In this document: positions 53,465 to 63,774 of the stretch, piece by piece
How the letters are laid out: each line of letters starts with the position of its first letter
Numbering within the stretch: the first letter of the stretch is position 1
Assembly: GCF_900162615.1 (NCBI RefSeq)
Contig: NZ_FUFN01000010.1
Location: forward strand, 130,149 to 194,148
Source: Virgibacillus proomii
Lineage (GTDB): Bacteria; Bacillota; Bacilli; Bacillales; Amphibacillaceae
Direction of reading: 5' to 3'
DNA: 64,000 nt
The notes under the pieces: model-generated
The model's database searches: none
What the model was told of the DNA's origin: nothing
What the model saw: the letters and a program-made list of their open reading frames with translations, nothing else
Translations under genes and position numbers: made by a program

Positions 53465-53640
53465 GATAATCAAAACGCAAATATAGATCAAGTAGAAAAA
53501 ACAATTACGAAATGAAGGAGCTAGTAAGAAAAGACTATGTTAAGAAAAAGAAAAAAATGAATTGACGTATTAGATATTGATGCTTTAATTACTTATGAAG
53601 AAAGCTGTTTTTACCGGTATTTTCCCCATCTTTGTTTTCA
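53465..53640 (+). pseudogene. Relics of a second HMA/Crp-Fnr metal locus
   Basis: AATATAGATCAAGTAGAAAA (53480 on) resembles the end of the HMA gene (about 47917-47957, NIEQLEKTITK). Just after, IDVLDIDALITY resembles the end of the Crp/Fnr gene (IDILNVDALLLL). So deletion has fused the tails of two genes that are intact at 47.8 and 50.6 kb. Confidence 0.6.
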
Positions 53641-54055
53641 GATGGGGATTTTCAGGAATATACTCTAACGAATGATCGACAGTTGTTTTAAACCCTCCAA
53701 TTGATTTAACTTGTTGCTATTCAGAAGTTGTTTTTACCCACATTTTTTTTCTCTTTAATTGGCTGGAAAGATACGCTCCTTCCCTGTCTGCATAATCATT
53801 TAACATAAAAAATAGAGTTTTTTTCAAATTTACCCCTTTAACCACATAATTATTTAAACCCAGATGCCCGTAAGCCATAACGTCAATTGCACCATCATTT
53901 GTGACTTAGTCGTTTTCATCAATATGAACTAAACCGCCAATCTTCAGCGTCACTTAAATTTAATTCCTTATGTATTCCTTCTTCAAACCGCCATAAGAAA
54001 TCAAGGTTTATAAGCTAATGCTGTTTAGGTTATTTATCCCTAGGAAATTATCACT
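53641..54055. other. Gene-free stretch with a decayed minus-strand gene
   Basis: A terminator-like GGGGAAAATACC/ region near 53620-53660 (CCCATC...GATGGGG) and, on the minus strand from about 53960 to 53730, a broken frame with IGGLVHIDEND, AIDVMAYGHLGLNNYVVKG and LFFMLNDYADREGAYLSSQL. The family is not recognised. No intact gene. Confidence 0.4.
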
Positions 54056-55693
54056 CTACTTCACTTTAAATACTACTCTCCAGGAGATAATGGTTGTACT
54101 AAGTAAAATCACGAGATACATAAACAGTCCGTAGTCTATTTGGCTAAAAAATTGATGTACGAAGAAAAATAAGCCAATCACAAACATGAGCAGGAATGTT
54201 TTCATTGTAGAGCCGCCTTGCTGTGCGGACTCAAAGGCTTCTGAAAATGGATATTTCCGATTATTAACAACTTTATAACTGATTAAAGTGTGCAGAATAC
54301 CTGTCATAAAGACAACTAAAAGATCTGGGATAATTCGTGCAGAAAACAGAAAAATAAAAACAATCGATAATAAGGTATATAGCGGCAAATATAATTTTAT
54401 GAGGAAAGCTTTTAATGTTCCGCTATAAATAGCCGAATGATGTTCAATCGGTGCCGTTTGAAAAATCCATGCTCCCTTATATTTGCTTGAAAAACGAAGC
54501 ATCATCACAACAACGCCAATCATAATATTGCTAAAATAGATCGTGAAGTACATATTACTATTTGAAAATTGTTCAAAGGAGTTTTGACTCAAGTAATTAA
54601 AATGAAAAATGAACGGAAAAATGAGTGAAAATCCTAATGTTGGATATACCTTCAGCTTAAATTCTCGCTCTCGAGCCATAATAATCGATGAGAATCGAAA
54701 AAATTGGCGTTCCTCCTTGCTTCTGCAAAAGAGACGCTCCCATACAGAATGAATCTTCCGATGTTTCTGATTAGATTTCTCCGTGCTTTCCATTAGCTTT
54801 TGCAAATTACGCTCGAATGCTGGCATCAATTGATAGTATAAAACAATGGAAATAATTGGGCCAATCACTGCCAAAGAAGATAGGATAATCATTCCATATG
54901 AAGTATTCCCATTTAAAAATAATTCAAAAGGAGCACCGAACCAAATAGGCGGAATAATTACATGCCACCAATGGAAATTATACACATAATTATAATCAAC
55001 AAATTCAAAGGAACGAATGACAATTTGATAACCGATTATAATTCCTACAGATAAAAGAATTTGCACATAATTGATGATATCTTTTAGTTTTTCACCACTG
55101 AAAAAACGTAATATAAAAATATATACTAATGCTGTGATAGTCATGATGAACAAATTTAATAAAACGACCTCTGCTAAAAAAAGGAGAAAATAGCCGATAC
55201 CATGAACTCCTAACATAACGATGGATGGAATTCCAATAAATGCTCCTGTTAGCATGCTCATATAAATCGCAACATGGACAATTTTCGCAGCACTAATTGT
55301 ACGTATGTGAATAGGTTTAGTGTGAAGGATGGTTTTATCTCGCACATCTAAAAGTACCGATGAAAAATCAGAAACCATGGATGTCATTAAAATAAACATG
55401 GAGATACCAAATATGATACTGATTTGAAAGATATAATTTTCCTCAAAAAATATAAAAGGAATGAGTATTAAGCCGTATAATACATAAATAAATAACGATT
55501 TTACAAACTGATTCCCGTCTTTCTTTTTATTGGATACGTCTGAAGCAAAAATAGTTGGTGTTCGACGTCCGTCCATCGTTAGCTTGACTTCAAGTATTTT
55601 ACGCATCATTGGATAATCAATTCGGAGCATACGAAAAAACGGTTGAAGCAAATCAAGTAATTTTAACCAAAAATTAATCATTGTTATCACCAT
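54056..55693 (-). CDS. ABC-2-type transporter permease
   Basis: 545 residues with about eleven hydrophobic segments, in two sets (about 70-290 and 370-540) separated by a long charged loop (about 290-360, RNLQKLMESTEKSNQKHRKI). No solute-binding or ATPase motif, so it is the membrane half of the exporter whose ATPase gene overlaps its start by 20 bases. Large permeases of this type export peptides, lipids or drugs; substrate unknown. Confidence 0.85.
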   Translation of the reverse strand: MVITMINFWLKLLDLLQPFFRMLRIDYPMMRKILEVKLTMDGRRTPTIFASDVSNKKKDGNQFVKSLFIYVLYGLILIPFIFFEENYIFQISIIFGISMFILMTSMVSDFSSVLLDVRDKTILHTKPIHIRTISAAKIVHVAIYMSMLTGAFIGIPSIVMLGVHGIGYFLLFLAEVVLLNLFIMTITALVYIFILRFFSGEKLKDIINYVQILLSVGIIIGYQIVIRSFEFVDYNYVYNFHWWHVIIPPIWFGAPFELFLNGNTSYGMIILSSLAVIGPIISIVLYYQLMPAFERNLQKLMESTEKSNQKHRKIHSVWERLFCRSKEERQFFRFSSIIMAREREFKLKVYPTLGFSLIFPFIFHFNYLSQNSFEQFSNSNMYFTIYFSNIMIGVVVMMLRFSSKYKGAWIFQTAPIEHHSAIYSGTLKAFLIKLYLPLYTLLSIVFIFLFSARIIPDLLVVFMTGILHTLISYKVVNNRKYPFSEAFESAQQGGSTMKTFLLMFVIGLFFFVHQFFSQIDYGLFMYLVILLSTTIISWRVVFKVK

Positions 55694-56477
55694 TTGTCAC
55701 AATCCGTACAAATTTCTCTGCTGTTTGTTTATGCGCATCAAACCCGGTTAATTGGTTGAAAATACCTTCCAAGGAACCTTGCTTATTCTGCTCTCGTAAT
55801 TCTTCAAACGTTCCATCTGCGGCAATATCTCCATCTAGAAGGAGTACAATGCGATTACTAATCTTTTCGACAACATCCATAATATGCGAAGAGTAAAAAA
55901 TCGTTTTCCCATGTGCGACTAGCTGCTCTAAGATGTCTTTTATAATCATCACACTATTGGCATCCAGTCCACTTAATGGTTCATCAAGAAAAATCAAATC
56001 TGGGTTATGTAAGAGGCTGGAAATAATTAAAACTTTTTGCCGCATCCCCTTGGAAAACGAAGAAATACGTGTATGTAAAACATCTTCCATGCCAAATTGC
56101 TGCATGAGGCTTTCGGCTTTGTTTGCTGCTTCGTTTTGCTCCATGCCGTAAAGCTCACCAATAAATGTTAAATACTCATTTGCTGTCAGATTATCATAAA
56201 TCTCTGCATTTTCTGGAACATAACCAATTTTACGCTTATATGAATAATCACTTGTTGCAATATCTTCGCCAAAGATTTCTACCGTACCACTATATTCTTC
56301 CACTAAACCGAGCATAATTTTAAGGGTGGTACTTTTTCCGGCACCATTAGGTCCAATATATCCAATAATTTGTCCTGGATATACATCGAGATTAATGTTA
56401 TTTAATACGTTTTTGCTCCCATAACTCATAGATACATTTTTTAATGACAGCACTTTTTCCGTATACATCAAGCTCAC
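55674..56477 (-). CDS. ABC transporter ATP-binding protein
   Basis: 267 residues. Walker A GPNGAGKST (about 42-50), Q-loop, signature FSKGMRQKV (about 139-147), Walker B LIFLDEPLSGLD (about 157-168) and the H-loop His in SSHIMD (about 195). Sequence style is that of ABC-2 multidrug/bacitracin-like exporters (CcmA family). It heads the two-gene operon with the permease. The upstream gap 56478-56937 contains only A+T-rich DNA and a short inverted repeat. Confidence 0.92.
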   Translation of the reverse strand: MSLMYTEKVLSLKNVSMSYGSKNVLNNINLDVYPGQIIGYIGPNGAGKSTTLKIMLGLVEEYSGTVEIFGEDIATSDYSYKRKIGYVPENAEIYDNLTANEYLTFIGELYGMEQNEAANKAESLMQQFGMEDVLHTRISSFSKGMRQKVLIISSLLHNPDLIFLDEPLSGLDANSVMIIKDILEQLVAHGKTIFYSSHIMDVVEKISNRIVLLLDGDIAADGTFEELREQNKQGSLEGIFNQLTGFDAHKQTAEKFVRIVTNGDNND

Positions 56478-56937
56478 CTGCTTCCTGGTAAATTTTTAAA
56501 TTCAATGTCAACCACCCAGCCTTCAAGTGGTAAGGAATAAAAAAGAAGTGCTTTCCTAACTAAATAATGACAGTTTGTGAAAAAACGAATAGATTGTAGG
56601 AGCACTTCATAGGATCATTATACGGCAATAGAGATTATTTATCATCCAATTTTTATAATATGGGAAACAATTTCAAAATAGGAAATCTATTGGGGGTAGA
56701 TTCAGGAAAATCTGATTTATAACATGATGGAAATGACATGATGAAAAGTTAAATTTCCCAGTGTTAAAATAGGAAGTCCTTTCTAGTTACTAGTAAAATA
56801 AGTATCACAAGTTTATCCACATAACAAACATAAGTAGATGATACTATGCTTATTAACATAACTGAAAAGCTTGTAATCGTAAATGTAAAATAACCTCCCA
56901 GTTTTTTAACTTGTTTTCGCAAATTTTAAATAAAATA

Positions 56938-56966
56938 TTGACAACGATATATTTTCCGTGTAGAGT
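56938..56966 (+). promoter_or_regulatory. Promoter of the methionine operon
   Basis: TTGACA (56938-56943), 17 bases, TAGAGT (56961-56966), ending 25 bases before the SAM riboswitch. Confidence 0.75.
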
Positions 56967-56991
56967 ATAAACAAATTTAATATACATGTAT

Positions 56992-57097
56992 TTCTTATCC
57001 AGAGAGGTGGAGGGACTGGCCCAGTGAAGCCTCGGCAACAGACTTTGTTAAAGTACTGTGCCAATTCCAGCAAGCACAATGCCTGAAAGATAAGAAG
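56992..57097 (+). ncRNA. SAM-I (S-box) riboswitch aptamer
   Basis: The basal stem TTCTTATC/GATAAGAA (56992-56999/57089-57096) encloses AGAGAGGTGGAGGGACTGGC, CCAGTGAAGCCTCGGCAACA, a P3 arm and the GCAAG-AATGCCTGA part: all hallmark S-box segments. With S-adenosylmethionine bound, the downstream terminator (57121-57160) should form; without it, the bases of the terminator pair elsewhere and the methionine genes are read. Confidence 0.97.
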
Positions 57098-57120
57098 AGT
57101 GATAAAGACGTTAATCAACC

Positions 57121-57160
57121 AACCTCTTCTTATTTCTATTAGGAAGAGGTTTTTATATTT
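57121..57160 (+). terminator. Riboswitch expression-platform terminator
   Basis: AACCTCTTC and GAAGAGGTT (9 bp) then TTTTATATTTTTATT. The 5' strand complements AAGAAGAG at the 3' edge of the aptamer (57093-57099), giving the alternative antiterminator pairing. Confidence 0.88.
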
Positions 57161-57278
57161 TTATTGGATCATTCAATAATAGGTAACTCTTCCTAAATAA
57201 AATGGGCAATTGCTTTACGAGTTCCAAATCATTTTGGTGCTTGTACTTTTTACAATGAAAAGAAGGGAAGATGAGAAA

Positions 57279-57449
57279 ATGAGTAAATTAGATGAAGTAC
57301 AATGGCAATATTTAAAGAAAAGCTTAGATGAAATGGAATACGGATCTGTCGTTATTACCGTCCATGATGGAAGGGTTACGCAAATTGACACAACGGAGAA
57401 AAAGCGGTTTACCAATAATAACAATCGTTCATTGCAAAAATGTAAATAA
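57279..57449 (+). CDS. yezD: YezD-family (DUF2292) protein
   Basis: 56 residues from ATG 57279, chosen for AAGGGAAG upstream; a longer upstream reading has no ribosome site. The motif YGSVVITVHDGRVTQIDTTE and KKRF is the family signature. YezD-like proteins occur in sulfur and methionine S-box operons of Bacilli; their biochemical role is unknown. It is the first gene after the riboswitch and is followed by a terminator. Confidence 0.88.
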   Translation: MSKLDEVQWQYLKKSLDEMEYGSVVITVHDGRVTQIDTTEKKRFTNNNNRSLQKCK

Positions 57450-57469
57450 TTACTGCCGATTAGACAACT

Positions 57470-57523
57470 AAAGGCATCTTTCACCTATCAAATTATTAGA
57501 GAAGGTGTAGGATGCCTTTTTCT
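57470..57523 (+). terminator. Terminator between yezD and metI
   Basis: AAAGGCATC...TTCACC pairs with GGTGTA..GATGCCTTT, followed by TTTC. If efficient, metI needs read-through or a promoter in 57524-57662, where a short GCGTG/CACGC hairpin is seen but no second S-box. Confidence 0.75.
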
Positions 57524-57662
57524 ATGTCAGGAAATCGTTATACGTAAGAGAGTATAAATTTTTATTCAAAAACGGATTCGACAGCGAAAAGGTACGCGTG
57601 TGGATGAGGCACGCTAGCCCTGTTCAAATTTTTGTTATTTCATAGAAAGGAGAGCTTATATA

Positions 57663-58790
57663 ATGACGGAACGATGTAGGCAAGAAACGTTTGTCACGCA
57701 AATTGGAAATCGTAAAGATGAGCCATTTCATGCGGTAAGTACGCCGGTCTATTTCTCTACTGCTTTTCGCCATACGGAAATTAGCTCGAATGAGGGCTAT
57801 GATTATTCCCGCTGTGGAAGTCCTACTCGTGATGTGCTTGAAGAAGCAGTGGCCCAGCTGGAATACGGAGACAAAGCCTTTGCTACAGCTTCTGGGATGG
57901 CAGCAGTACATTTAGTATTTTCCCTGTTTCATAAAAATACGCATTTTATTTCGTCACGAGACATTTACGGAGGAAATTATCGGTTATTTGCAATGCTTCA
58001 AGATAAATACGGGTTTGAATTTACCTACTGGGAAGGCGATTGTTACGATACATTAGCTTCAAACATCAAAGAAAATACACAGGCAATTTTTATTGAATCA
58101 CCCACGAATCCGTTAATGCGAACGGTTGATTTAGTAAAAGTTTCGAACATCGCTAAACAGTATGATCTGCTTTTAATTGTAGATAACACGCTGTATACCC
58201 CGTTAATTCAACAACCGATTAAAGAAGGAGCTGATATCGTCATTCATAGTGCAACGAAATACTTAGCTGGGCATAATGATGTGTTAGCAGGATTGGTCAT
58301 TGCCAAAGGAGAAAAACTTAGTAAACAACTCGCTTTTCTTCATCAGTCGATAGGAACGGTCTTATCACCATATGATTGCTTTAGTCTGATCCGAGGGATA
58401 AAAACGTTAGCGTTGAGAATGGAGAAGCAAGAATCGAATGCAAAGCAAATCGTTCCGTATTTGCAACAGCACCCGCTTGTTACGGATGTTTACTATCCCG
58501 GTCGAGGCGGGATGGTCAGTTTTGAAATTCTCGATGAAGTTTATGCACCACTGTTTTTAAAGGCTGTACAATTATTTACCTTTGCAGAGAGTCTAGGAGG
58601 AGTAGAAAGCTTTATTACGTATCCTGTTACCCAAACACATATGGATATTCCGGAAGAAATTCGCAATGCATATGGTTTGTCTAATCGTTTACTGCGGATT
58701 TCAGCAGGTATTGAACACGCAAATGATCTAATTGCAGATTTAAATCAAGCGTTTGATTTAATCGTAAAGGAGGATGTGAAACAAACATGA
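57663..58790 (+). CDS. metI: Cystathionine gamma-synthase/O-acetylhomoserine thiolyase
   Basis: 375 residues, a PLP enzyme of the Cys/Met metabolism class, full length. SGMAAVHLVFSLF (PLP phosphate site), IFIESPTNPLMRTVD, IVDNTLYTPL (Asp that contacts PLP), and the PLP lysine in HSATKYLAGHNDVLAG (about 196-198). It makes cystathionine or homocysteine from an acylhomoserine. AAAGGAGAG upstream. It overlaps the next gene by four bases (ATGA). No metC is adjacent, so homocysteine formation must use another gene or the thiolase activity. Confidence 0.93.
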   Translation: MTERCRQETFVTQIGNRKDEPFHAVSTPVYFSTAFRHTEISSNEGYDYSRCGSPTRDVLEEAVAQLEYGDKAFATASGMAAVHLVFSLFHKNTHFISSRDIYGGNYRLFAMLQDKYGFEFTYWEGDCYDTLASNIKENTQAIFIESPTNPLMRTVDLVKVSNIAKQYDLLLIVDNTLYTPLIQQPIKEGADIVIHSATKYLAGHNDVLAGLVIAKGEKLSKQLAFLHQSIGTVLSPYDCFSLIRGIKTLALRMEKQESNAKQIVPYLQQHPLVTDVYYPGRGGMVSFEILDEVYAPLFLKAVQLFTFAESLGGVESFITYPVTQTHMDIPEEIRNAYGLSNRLLRISAGIEHANDLIADLNQAFDLIVKEDVKQT

Positions 58791-60632
58791 GCTTATTGCA
58801 ACAACTACAAGAGCAAATTTTAATTGCAGATGGTGCCATGGGAACGATGCTATATTCGTATGGCATCGATCAAAGTTTTGAACAATTAAATATAACCCAT
58901 CCAGATCAAGTTCAACAGGTACATGAAGCGTATATTCATGCTGGAGCAACAGTCATTCAAACAAACACATATGGTGCAAATTATATTAAATTGGCACGAT
59001 ACGGCTTAGAAGAGCAAGTTAAAAAGATGAACCAAAAAGCAGTACAAATTGCAAAGCAAGCTCGTCAACAAGGAGTATACATTTTAGGGGGGATTGGCGG
59101 TATTCACGGCGTTCAAGCATTAAATGAAACAAAAGAAGAAATTAAACGAAGCTTTCGAGAACAATTATATTGTTTACTTTTAGAGGGAGTAGATGGGCTT
59201 ATTTTAGAAACCTATTATAATCTCGATGAGTTAACGATGGTGTTAGAAATTGCCAGGGAGGAAACAGAAATTCCTATTATTGCAAATGTGTCCATGCATG
59301 TTCCGGGAGTTTTGGAAAATGGAATACCGTTGGCTGAAGCGTTACACCAACTGGAATCTTTAGGTGCGGATGTTGTTGGTGTTAATTGCCGTTTTGGACC
59401 ATCCCAAATGATTACATCCTTACAATCCGTTCCTTTACCAAAAAAGGCCTTTTTAGCTGCATATCCAAATTCAAGCTTGCCTGCATATCGGGATGGTGTA
59501 CTTTATTACGAAAATGAACCGGCTTATTTTAAACAGTGTGCCCGACAATTGCGAGAGCAGGGGGTACGTTTAGTAGGTGGTTGTTGTGGAACAACTCCTG
59601 ATCATATTAAAGCATTAGCTGAAGGATTAAAAGATACGGACCCGATTACAGAAAAAGTGGTAGAAATTCCGAAGCGAGAGAGAGTAGTTGTAAAAAGGAA
59701 ACGAAGAAAAATCGCTGGCAGAATTAGCAAAAGAACGACATACTATTATCGTTGAATTAGATGCTCCGAAACATTTAGATATGACAGAATATCACCAGGG
59801 AATACAAGCGTTAAAAGAAGCTGGAATCGACGCAGTGACACTTGCCGATAATTCGCTTGCAACACCGCGAATATGTAATACAGCTATTGCAACAACTATT
59901 AAAGAGCACGGGATTAAACCGTTAGTCCATATAGCTTGCCGAGATCGTAATTTAATTGGTTTACAGTCGCATTTGATGGGATTAGACATTTTAGGAATTC
60001 ATGAAATTTTAGTTATAACAGGGGACCCAACTAAAATTGGCAGTTTCCCAGGAGCAACTTCTGTTTTTGATGTTAATTCGTTTAAGTTAATTGAATTAAT
60101 TAAAAAAGGAAATAAAGGCATATCATTTTCCGGGCATTCTCTAAGAGAACATACCTCATTTACAGTAGGGGCAGCTTTTAATCCAAATGTGAATAATATA
60201 GAAAAAGCGGTTGCTCGATTGGAGAGAAAAATAGCAAGTGGTGCTGATTTTATCATGACACAGCCCGTTTATAGCAAAGAGAAAATAATTGCTTTGAAAC
60301 AAGCGACCTCACATATAGAGACACCGATTTTTATTGGAATTATGCCATTAACGTCTACAAGAAATGCTGAATTTTTACATCATGAAGTTCCGGGGATAAA
60401 GCTTACGGATGAAGTTCGATCCCGTATGAAAGCAGCAGAAGGAAATCGAGAACAATCAACAAAAGAAAGTATTGCTATTTCGAAAGAGCTACTTGATACA
60501 GCTTTTGAACATTTTCACGGGATATATCTTATCACTCCGTTTATGCGTTATGATATGATCGTCGAATTAGTTAACTATATTCATCAAAAAACAAATTCCA
60601 TGCGAGTACAACCAAGCTTATCCTTACATTAA
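58787..60632 (+). pseudogene. yitJ: Bifunctional homocysteine S-methyltransferase/methylenetetrahydrofolate reductase, frameshifted
   Basis: The first part (58787-59755) is a homocysteine S-methyltransferase domain: GAMGTMLYSYG, VNCRFGPSQM, and zinc-binding VGGCCGTTPDHIKAL. From 59700 the frame leaves the protein (KRKRRKIAGRISK), while the next frame reads SLAELAKERHTIIVELDAPK and continues as an intact MetF-like reductase to 60632 (ADNSLATPRI, ILVITGDPTK, MTQPVYSKEKI). One extra base in the A-rich run at about 59690-59710 explains it. Intact YitJ proteins of about 610 residues carry both domains. It may be a true mutation, a sequencing error, or two separately made proteins (an internal start at 59781 lacks a clear ribosome site). 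Confidence 0.88.
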
Positions 60633-60780
60633 TTAGGGGTCTAGGATTTAGAATAAATAAACTTCAAATTTAAAGGATAGTCGTTAGGACATAATGATTA
60701 ACCTATCCTGGAACCCGAAAGAAAATGTCAATAGTATTTATTTCATGATTTTCTATTATATAAAAAATGGAGGAGTATAT

Positions 60781-63069
60781 ATGTCAAAAATAAAGAGTTC
60801 GAATATTGGTTATCCGAGAATTGGAGAAAATCGCGAGTGGAAAAGAGCATTAGAAAATTTTTGGAGTGGAGTCATTTCTGAGACGGAATTAATTGAAAAA
60901 ACAACAGAAATCCGTTTACGCAATTTGAAAAAACAACAGGAAAAAGGAATCGATTTAATCCCGGTAAATGACTTTTCCTTATATGACCATGTTTTAGATA
61001 CGGCCATTATGTTTGGAATCGTACCGAAACGTTTTAACTATACTGGTGGAAAAGTAGATAGGCACACGTACTTCGCTATTGCGCGTGGAACAGATGGGGC
61101 CGTCGCTTCAGAAATGACAAAATGGTTTAACACAAACTATCATTATATCGTTCCGGAATTAAATGGCGTTAAGCCTTCATTAGTAGAGAACCGTGCTTTA
61201 ACCTTTTATCAAGAAGCTAAAGAAAAACTAGGTATTGATGGAAAGCCTGTCCTTTTAGGACCTGTAACATTTGTAAAACTGGCAAAGGGTTATGACCCGC
61301 AGGAGTTTTCAACAATTGTGGAGAAATTTATACCACAATATGTACAGATCTTACAGGAACTTGTCGAAGCGGGGGCATCTTGGATTCAAATAGATGAGCC
61401 AATCTTAGTAACGCAATCATCGAAAGAAGAAATCGCAGTAGTTGAAAAAGTGTATCAGGCTTTTGCTGAACACGTACCTCATGCGCAAATTATTTTACAA
61501 ACGTATTTTGAAAAAATAACTGCTTATGAAAAAATAGTGAATCTTCCAGTAAAAGCGATTGGCATGGATTTTGTTCACGGAGATTCTTTAGAACTATTAA
61601 AAACATATGGATTTCCCAAAGATAAGGTGTTAGCAGCCGGGATTATTGATGGACGTAATGTTTGGCGAGCTAATTTAGCAGAAAAGCATACGATTTTGGG
61701 AGTGATTAGACAGCTAGTTCATCACGACCAGCTTATTATTCAACCATCTTGTTCGCTCTTGCATGTTCCGGTAACAAAAACATTAGAACAAAAGCTGGAT
61801 CAGGTCATTTTAGAAGGACTTTCGTTTGCTGATGAGAAGTTGGATGAAGCAGTTACATTAACGAAAGGGTTGAATGATGGTATAGTCTCCGTTCAAGCAG
61901 AATTCGATCAAGCGAATGAAGCAATTAAACAATTAATAAAGACGTATCAATCCAATAATGAGGTAAGAAAAAAAGTAGCCAATTTAACAAGTGATGATAC
62001 ACACCGAACCGTATCATTTGCAGAACGGATTGAAAAGCAAAAGCAACGTTTACAATTGCCGTTACTGCCGACAACGACAATTGGCAGTTTGCCGCAAACG
62101 CCTGAAGTGAGAAAAACACGTACCAAATGGAGAAAAGGCGAGATTACGGATCAAGCGTATGAACAGTTTGTGAAGGAGCAAATTAAATGCTGGATCAAAA
62201 TTCAGGAAAAACTCGATATCGACGTTCTCGTTCATGGTGAATTTGAGCGAAATGACATGGTTGAATACTTTGGGGAAAAATTGAATGGTTTTACTATGAC
62301 AGAGTTTGGCTGGGTGCAGTCGTATGGCTCACGTTGTGTCAAACCGCCATTGATTTTTGGAGATGTGTCTTGGGATAAACCGATAACAGTAAAGGAGAGC
62401 GTTTATGCACAGTCATTAACAAAACGTCCGGTGAAGGGAATGTTAACGGGGCCGGTAACCATTTTAAACTGGTCTTTTGTTCATGATACAACACCACGCT
62501 ATGAAATTATGAAACAAATTGCTCTAGCATTGCAAAAGGAAGTGGAGGCTTTAGAAGAAAATGGAATTAACATTATTCAGGTAGATGAACCAGCTTTACG
62601 TGAAGGGTTGCCGCTTAATCGAACAAAGTGGGATGAATATTTAACAGAATCGTCACTTGCCTTTCGCCTCGCAACGGCAACCGCTAAAGCCGATACACAA
62701 ATTCATACACATATGTGCTATTCCAATTTTGAAGATATTTTTGATTGTATCGATGATCTTGATGCAGATGTAATTTCAATTGAAACGTCACGGAGTCATG
62801 GTGAAATGGTCTCTACCTTTGAAGATAATACGTATCAAAAAGAAATTGGCTTAGGTGTTTATGATATTCATAGTCCACGTATTCCATCTGTTGATGAAAT
62901 TAAACAAAATATTAATCGTGCATTACAAACGATCGCACCTAACCAATTTTGGATTAACCCAGATTGTGGTTTAAAAACACGAAGAGAAGACGAAACCATT
63001 GCCGCATTAAAAGTTATGGTGCAAGCTGCAAAAGAAGTGCGAAATAAACAGTTGGCCTCTCAAAAGTAA
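60781..63069 (+). CDS. metE: Cobalamin-independent methionine synthase
   Basis: 762 residues from ATG 60781 (GGAGGAG upstream); longer upstream reading is not supported. The two half-barrels are complete: SSNIGYPRIGENREWKRAL at the start, TTTIGSLPQTPEVRKTR at the second half, zinc ligands in IHTHMCYSNF (His, Cys), ETSRSHGEM and NPDCGLKTRR (Cys). It transfers a methyl group from 5-methyltetrahydrofolate to homocysteine. It follows the MTHF reductase that makes the methyl donor, about 150 bases downstream, with no second riboswitch visible. Confidence 0.97.
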   Translation: MSKIKSSNIGYPRIGENREWKRALENFWSGVISETELIEKTTEIRLRNLKKQQEKGIDLIPVNDFSLYDHVLDTAIMFGIVPKRFNYTGGKVDRHTYFAIARGTDGAVASEMTKWFNTNYHYIVPELNGVKPSLVENRALTFYQEAKEKLGIDGKPVLLGPVTFVKLAKGYDPQEFSTIVEKFIPQYVQILQELVEAGASWIQIDEPILVTQSSKEEIAVVEKVYQAFAEHVPHAQIILQTYFEKITAYEKIVNLPVKAIGMDFVHGDSLELLKTYGFPKDKVLAAGIIDGRNVWRANLAEKHTILGVIRQLVHHDQLIIQPSCSLLHVPVTKTLEQKLDQVILEGLSFADEKLDEAVTLTKGLNDGIVSVQAEFDQANEAIKQLIKTYQSNNEVRKKVANLTSDDTHRTVSFAERIEKQKQRLQLPLLPTTTIGSLPQTPEVRKTRTKWRKGEITDQAYEQFVKEQIKCWIKIQEKLDIDVLVHGEFERNDMVEYFGEKLNGFTMTEFGWVQSYGSRCVKPPLIFGDVSWDKPITVKESVYAQSLTKRPVKGMLTGPVTILNWSFVHDTTPRYEIMKQIALALQKEVEALEENGINIIQVDEPALREGLPLNRTKWDEYLTESSLAFRLATATAKADTQIHTHMCYSNFEDIFDCIDDLDADVISIETSRSHGEMVSTFEDNTYQKEIGLGVYDIHSPRIPSVDEIKQNINRALQTIAPNQFWINPDCGLKTRREDETIAALKVMVQAAKEVRNKQLASQK

Positions 63070-63312
63070 TCTTGTTGCTAGAATAAAATTTTCGTATAGG
63101 GTAGATACGACGACGAAAAATTTTCTATGCAGTATATGTACAGCTGGTCAATTACTACACGAACTAAATTTTTTCTTCATTAACGCATTGGTTAGTACAT
63201 GACAGTTGGCTCTTCGCTCAAAAGCGTACTCTAAGTAGAGCGGGAGGTAAACGGCCAAAGTGATTATTAACAAACTGCAAATGAAAAGTAAGTCTATTAT
63301 GTAAGGCTCGTT
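63070..63312. other. Gap after metE
   Basis: Weak A+T-rich inverted repeat AAAATTTTCG/CGAAAAATTTT at 63089-63125 that may end metE transcription, and GGCTCG/CGAGCC near 63306-63330 at the 3' end of the converging gene. No gene seen. Confidence 0.5.
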
Positions 63313-63774
63313 TCAGATAGAAGCGAGCCATTTGTTGCGATACATTTCTAAACGCTTACAGGCAAACTCGTATTCAACATTAAATAAATTCATCACATAC
63401 TTTGGGGTTATTTTCGTTTTGATCCGTTGTAACATAAAAGTTGGTATACATAGGTGGTAGCTGAAATAATTAGCTTGCCATTCTTGTAATTCAATAAACG
63501 TGGATGGTAAGAATTCTTGCCTTCCAGTATGCCACAGAAAATGAGCAATTTCATGGCTGAATTCTTGCCATTGTACTTGTTCACTGTTTGTCGCTTGTAA
63601 GAAAATAAGGCATTTCCCGTTTCGATAAACCGTTTCACTGCTAAATTCCCAATAATAAACGGGAATCTGTAATGCATTGGAGATTTTATCAATAGTTAAA
63701 TCAGAAGGCTGATTCATATTTAATTTTAATAGTAATTGTTTGACATAGTCCTCTGTACGTGTGTAATGAAACAT
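63313..63774 (-). CDS. ImmA/IrrE-family metallopeptidase
   Basis: 153 residues. SHEIAHFLWHTG is the zinc-binding HExxH helix, and LQEWQANYFSYHLCIP holds the third ligand Glu. The C-terminal helices (FNVEYEFACKRLEMYRNKWL) match peptidases that cleave XRE-type repressors. Unlike the copy at 39513 it has the full HExxH motif. No XRE gene is seen upstream in the remaining 226 bases, so its partner lies outside or is lost. 63775-64000 has no supportable gene. Confidence 0.85.
   Translation of the reverse strand: MFHYTRTEDYVKQLLLKLNMNQPSDLTIDKISNALQIPVYYWEFSSETVYRNGKCLIFLQATNSEQVQWQEFSHEIAHFLWHTGRQEFLPSTFIELQEWQANYFSYHLCIPTFMLQRIKTKITPKYVMNLFNVEYEFACKRLEMYRNKWLASI

Noticed and set aside
57524..57662. 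Possible second SAM riboswitch before metI
   Set aside because: Only a short GCGTG/CACGC hairpin is seen; the S-box core sequences are absent.
60633..60780. Possible second riboswitch or T-box before metE
   Set aside because: None of the conserved S-box or T-box segments and no terminator hairpin are visible; metE appears to be read from upstream.
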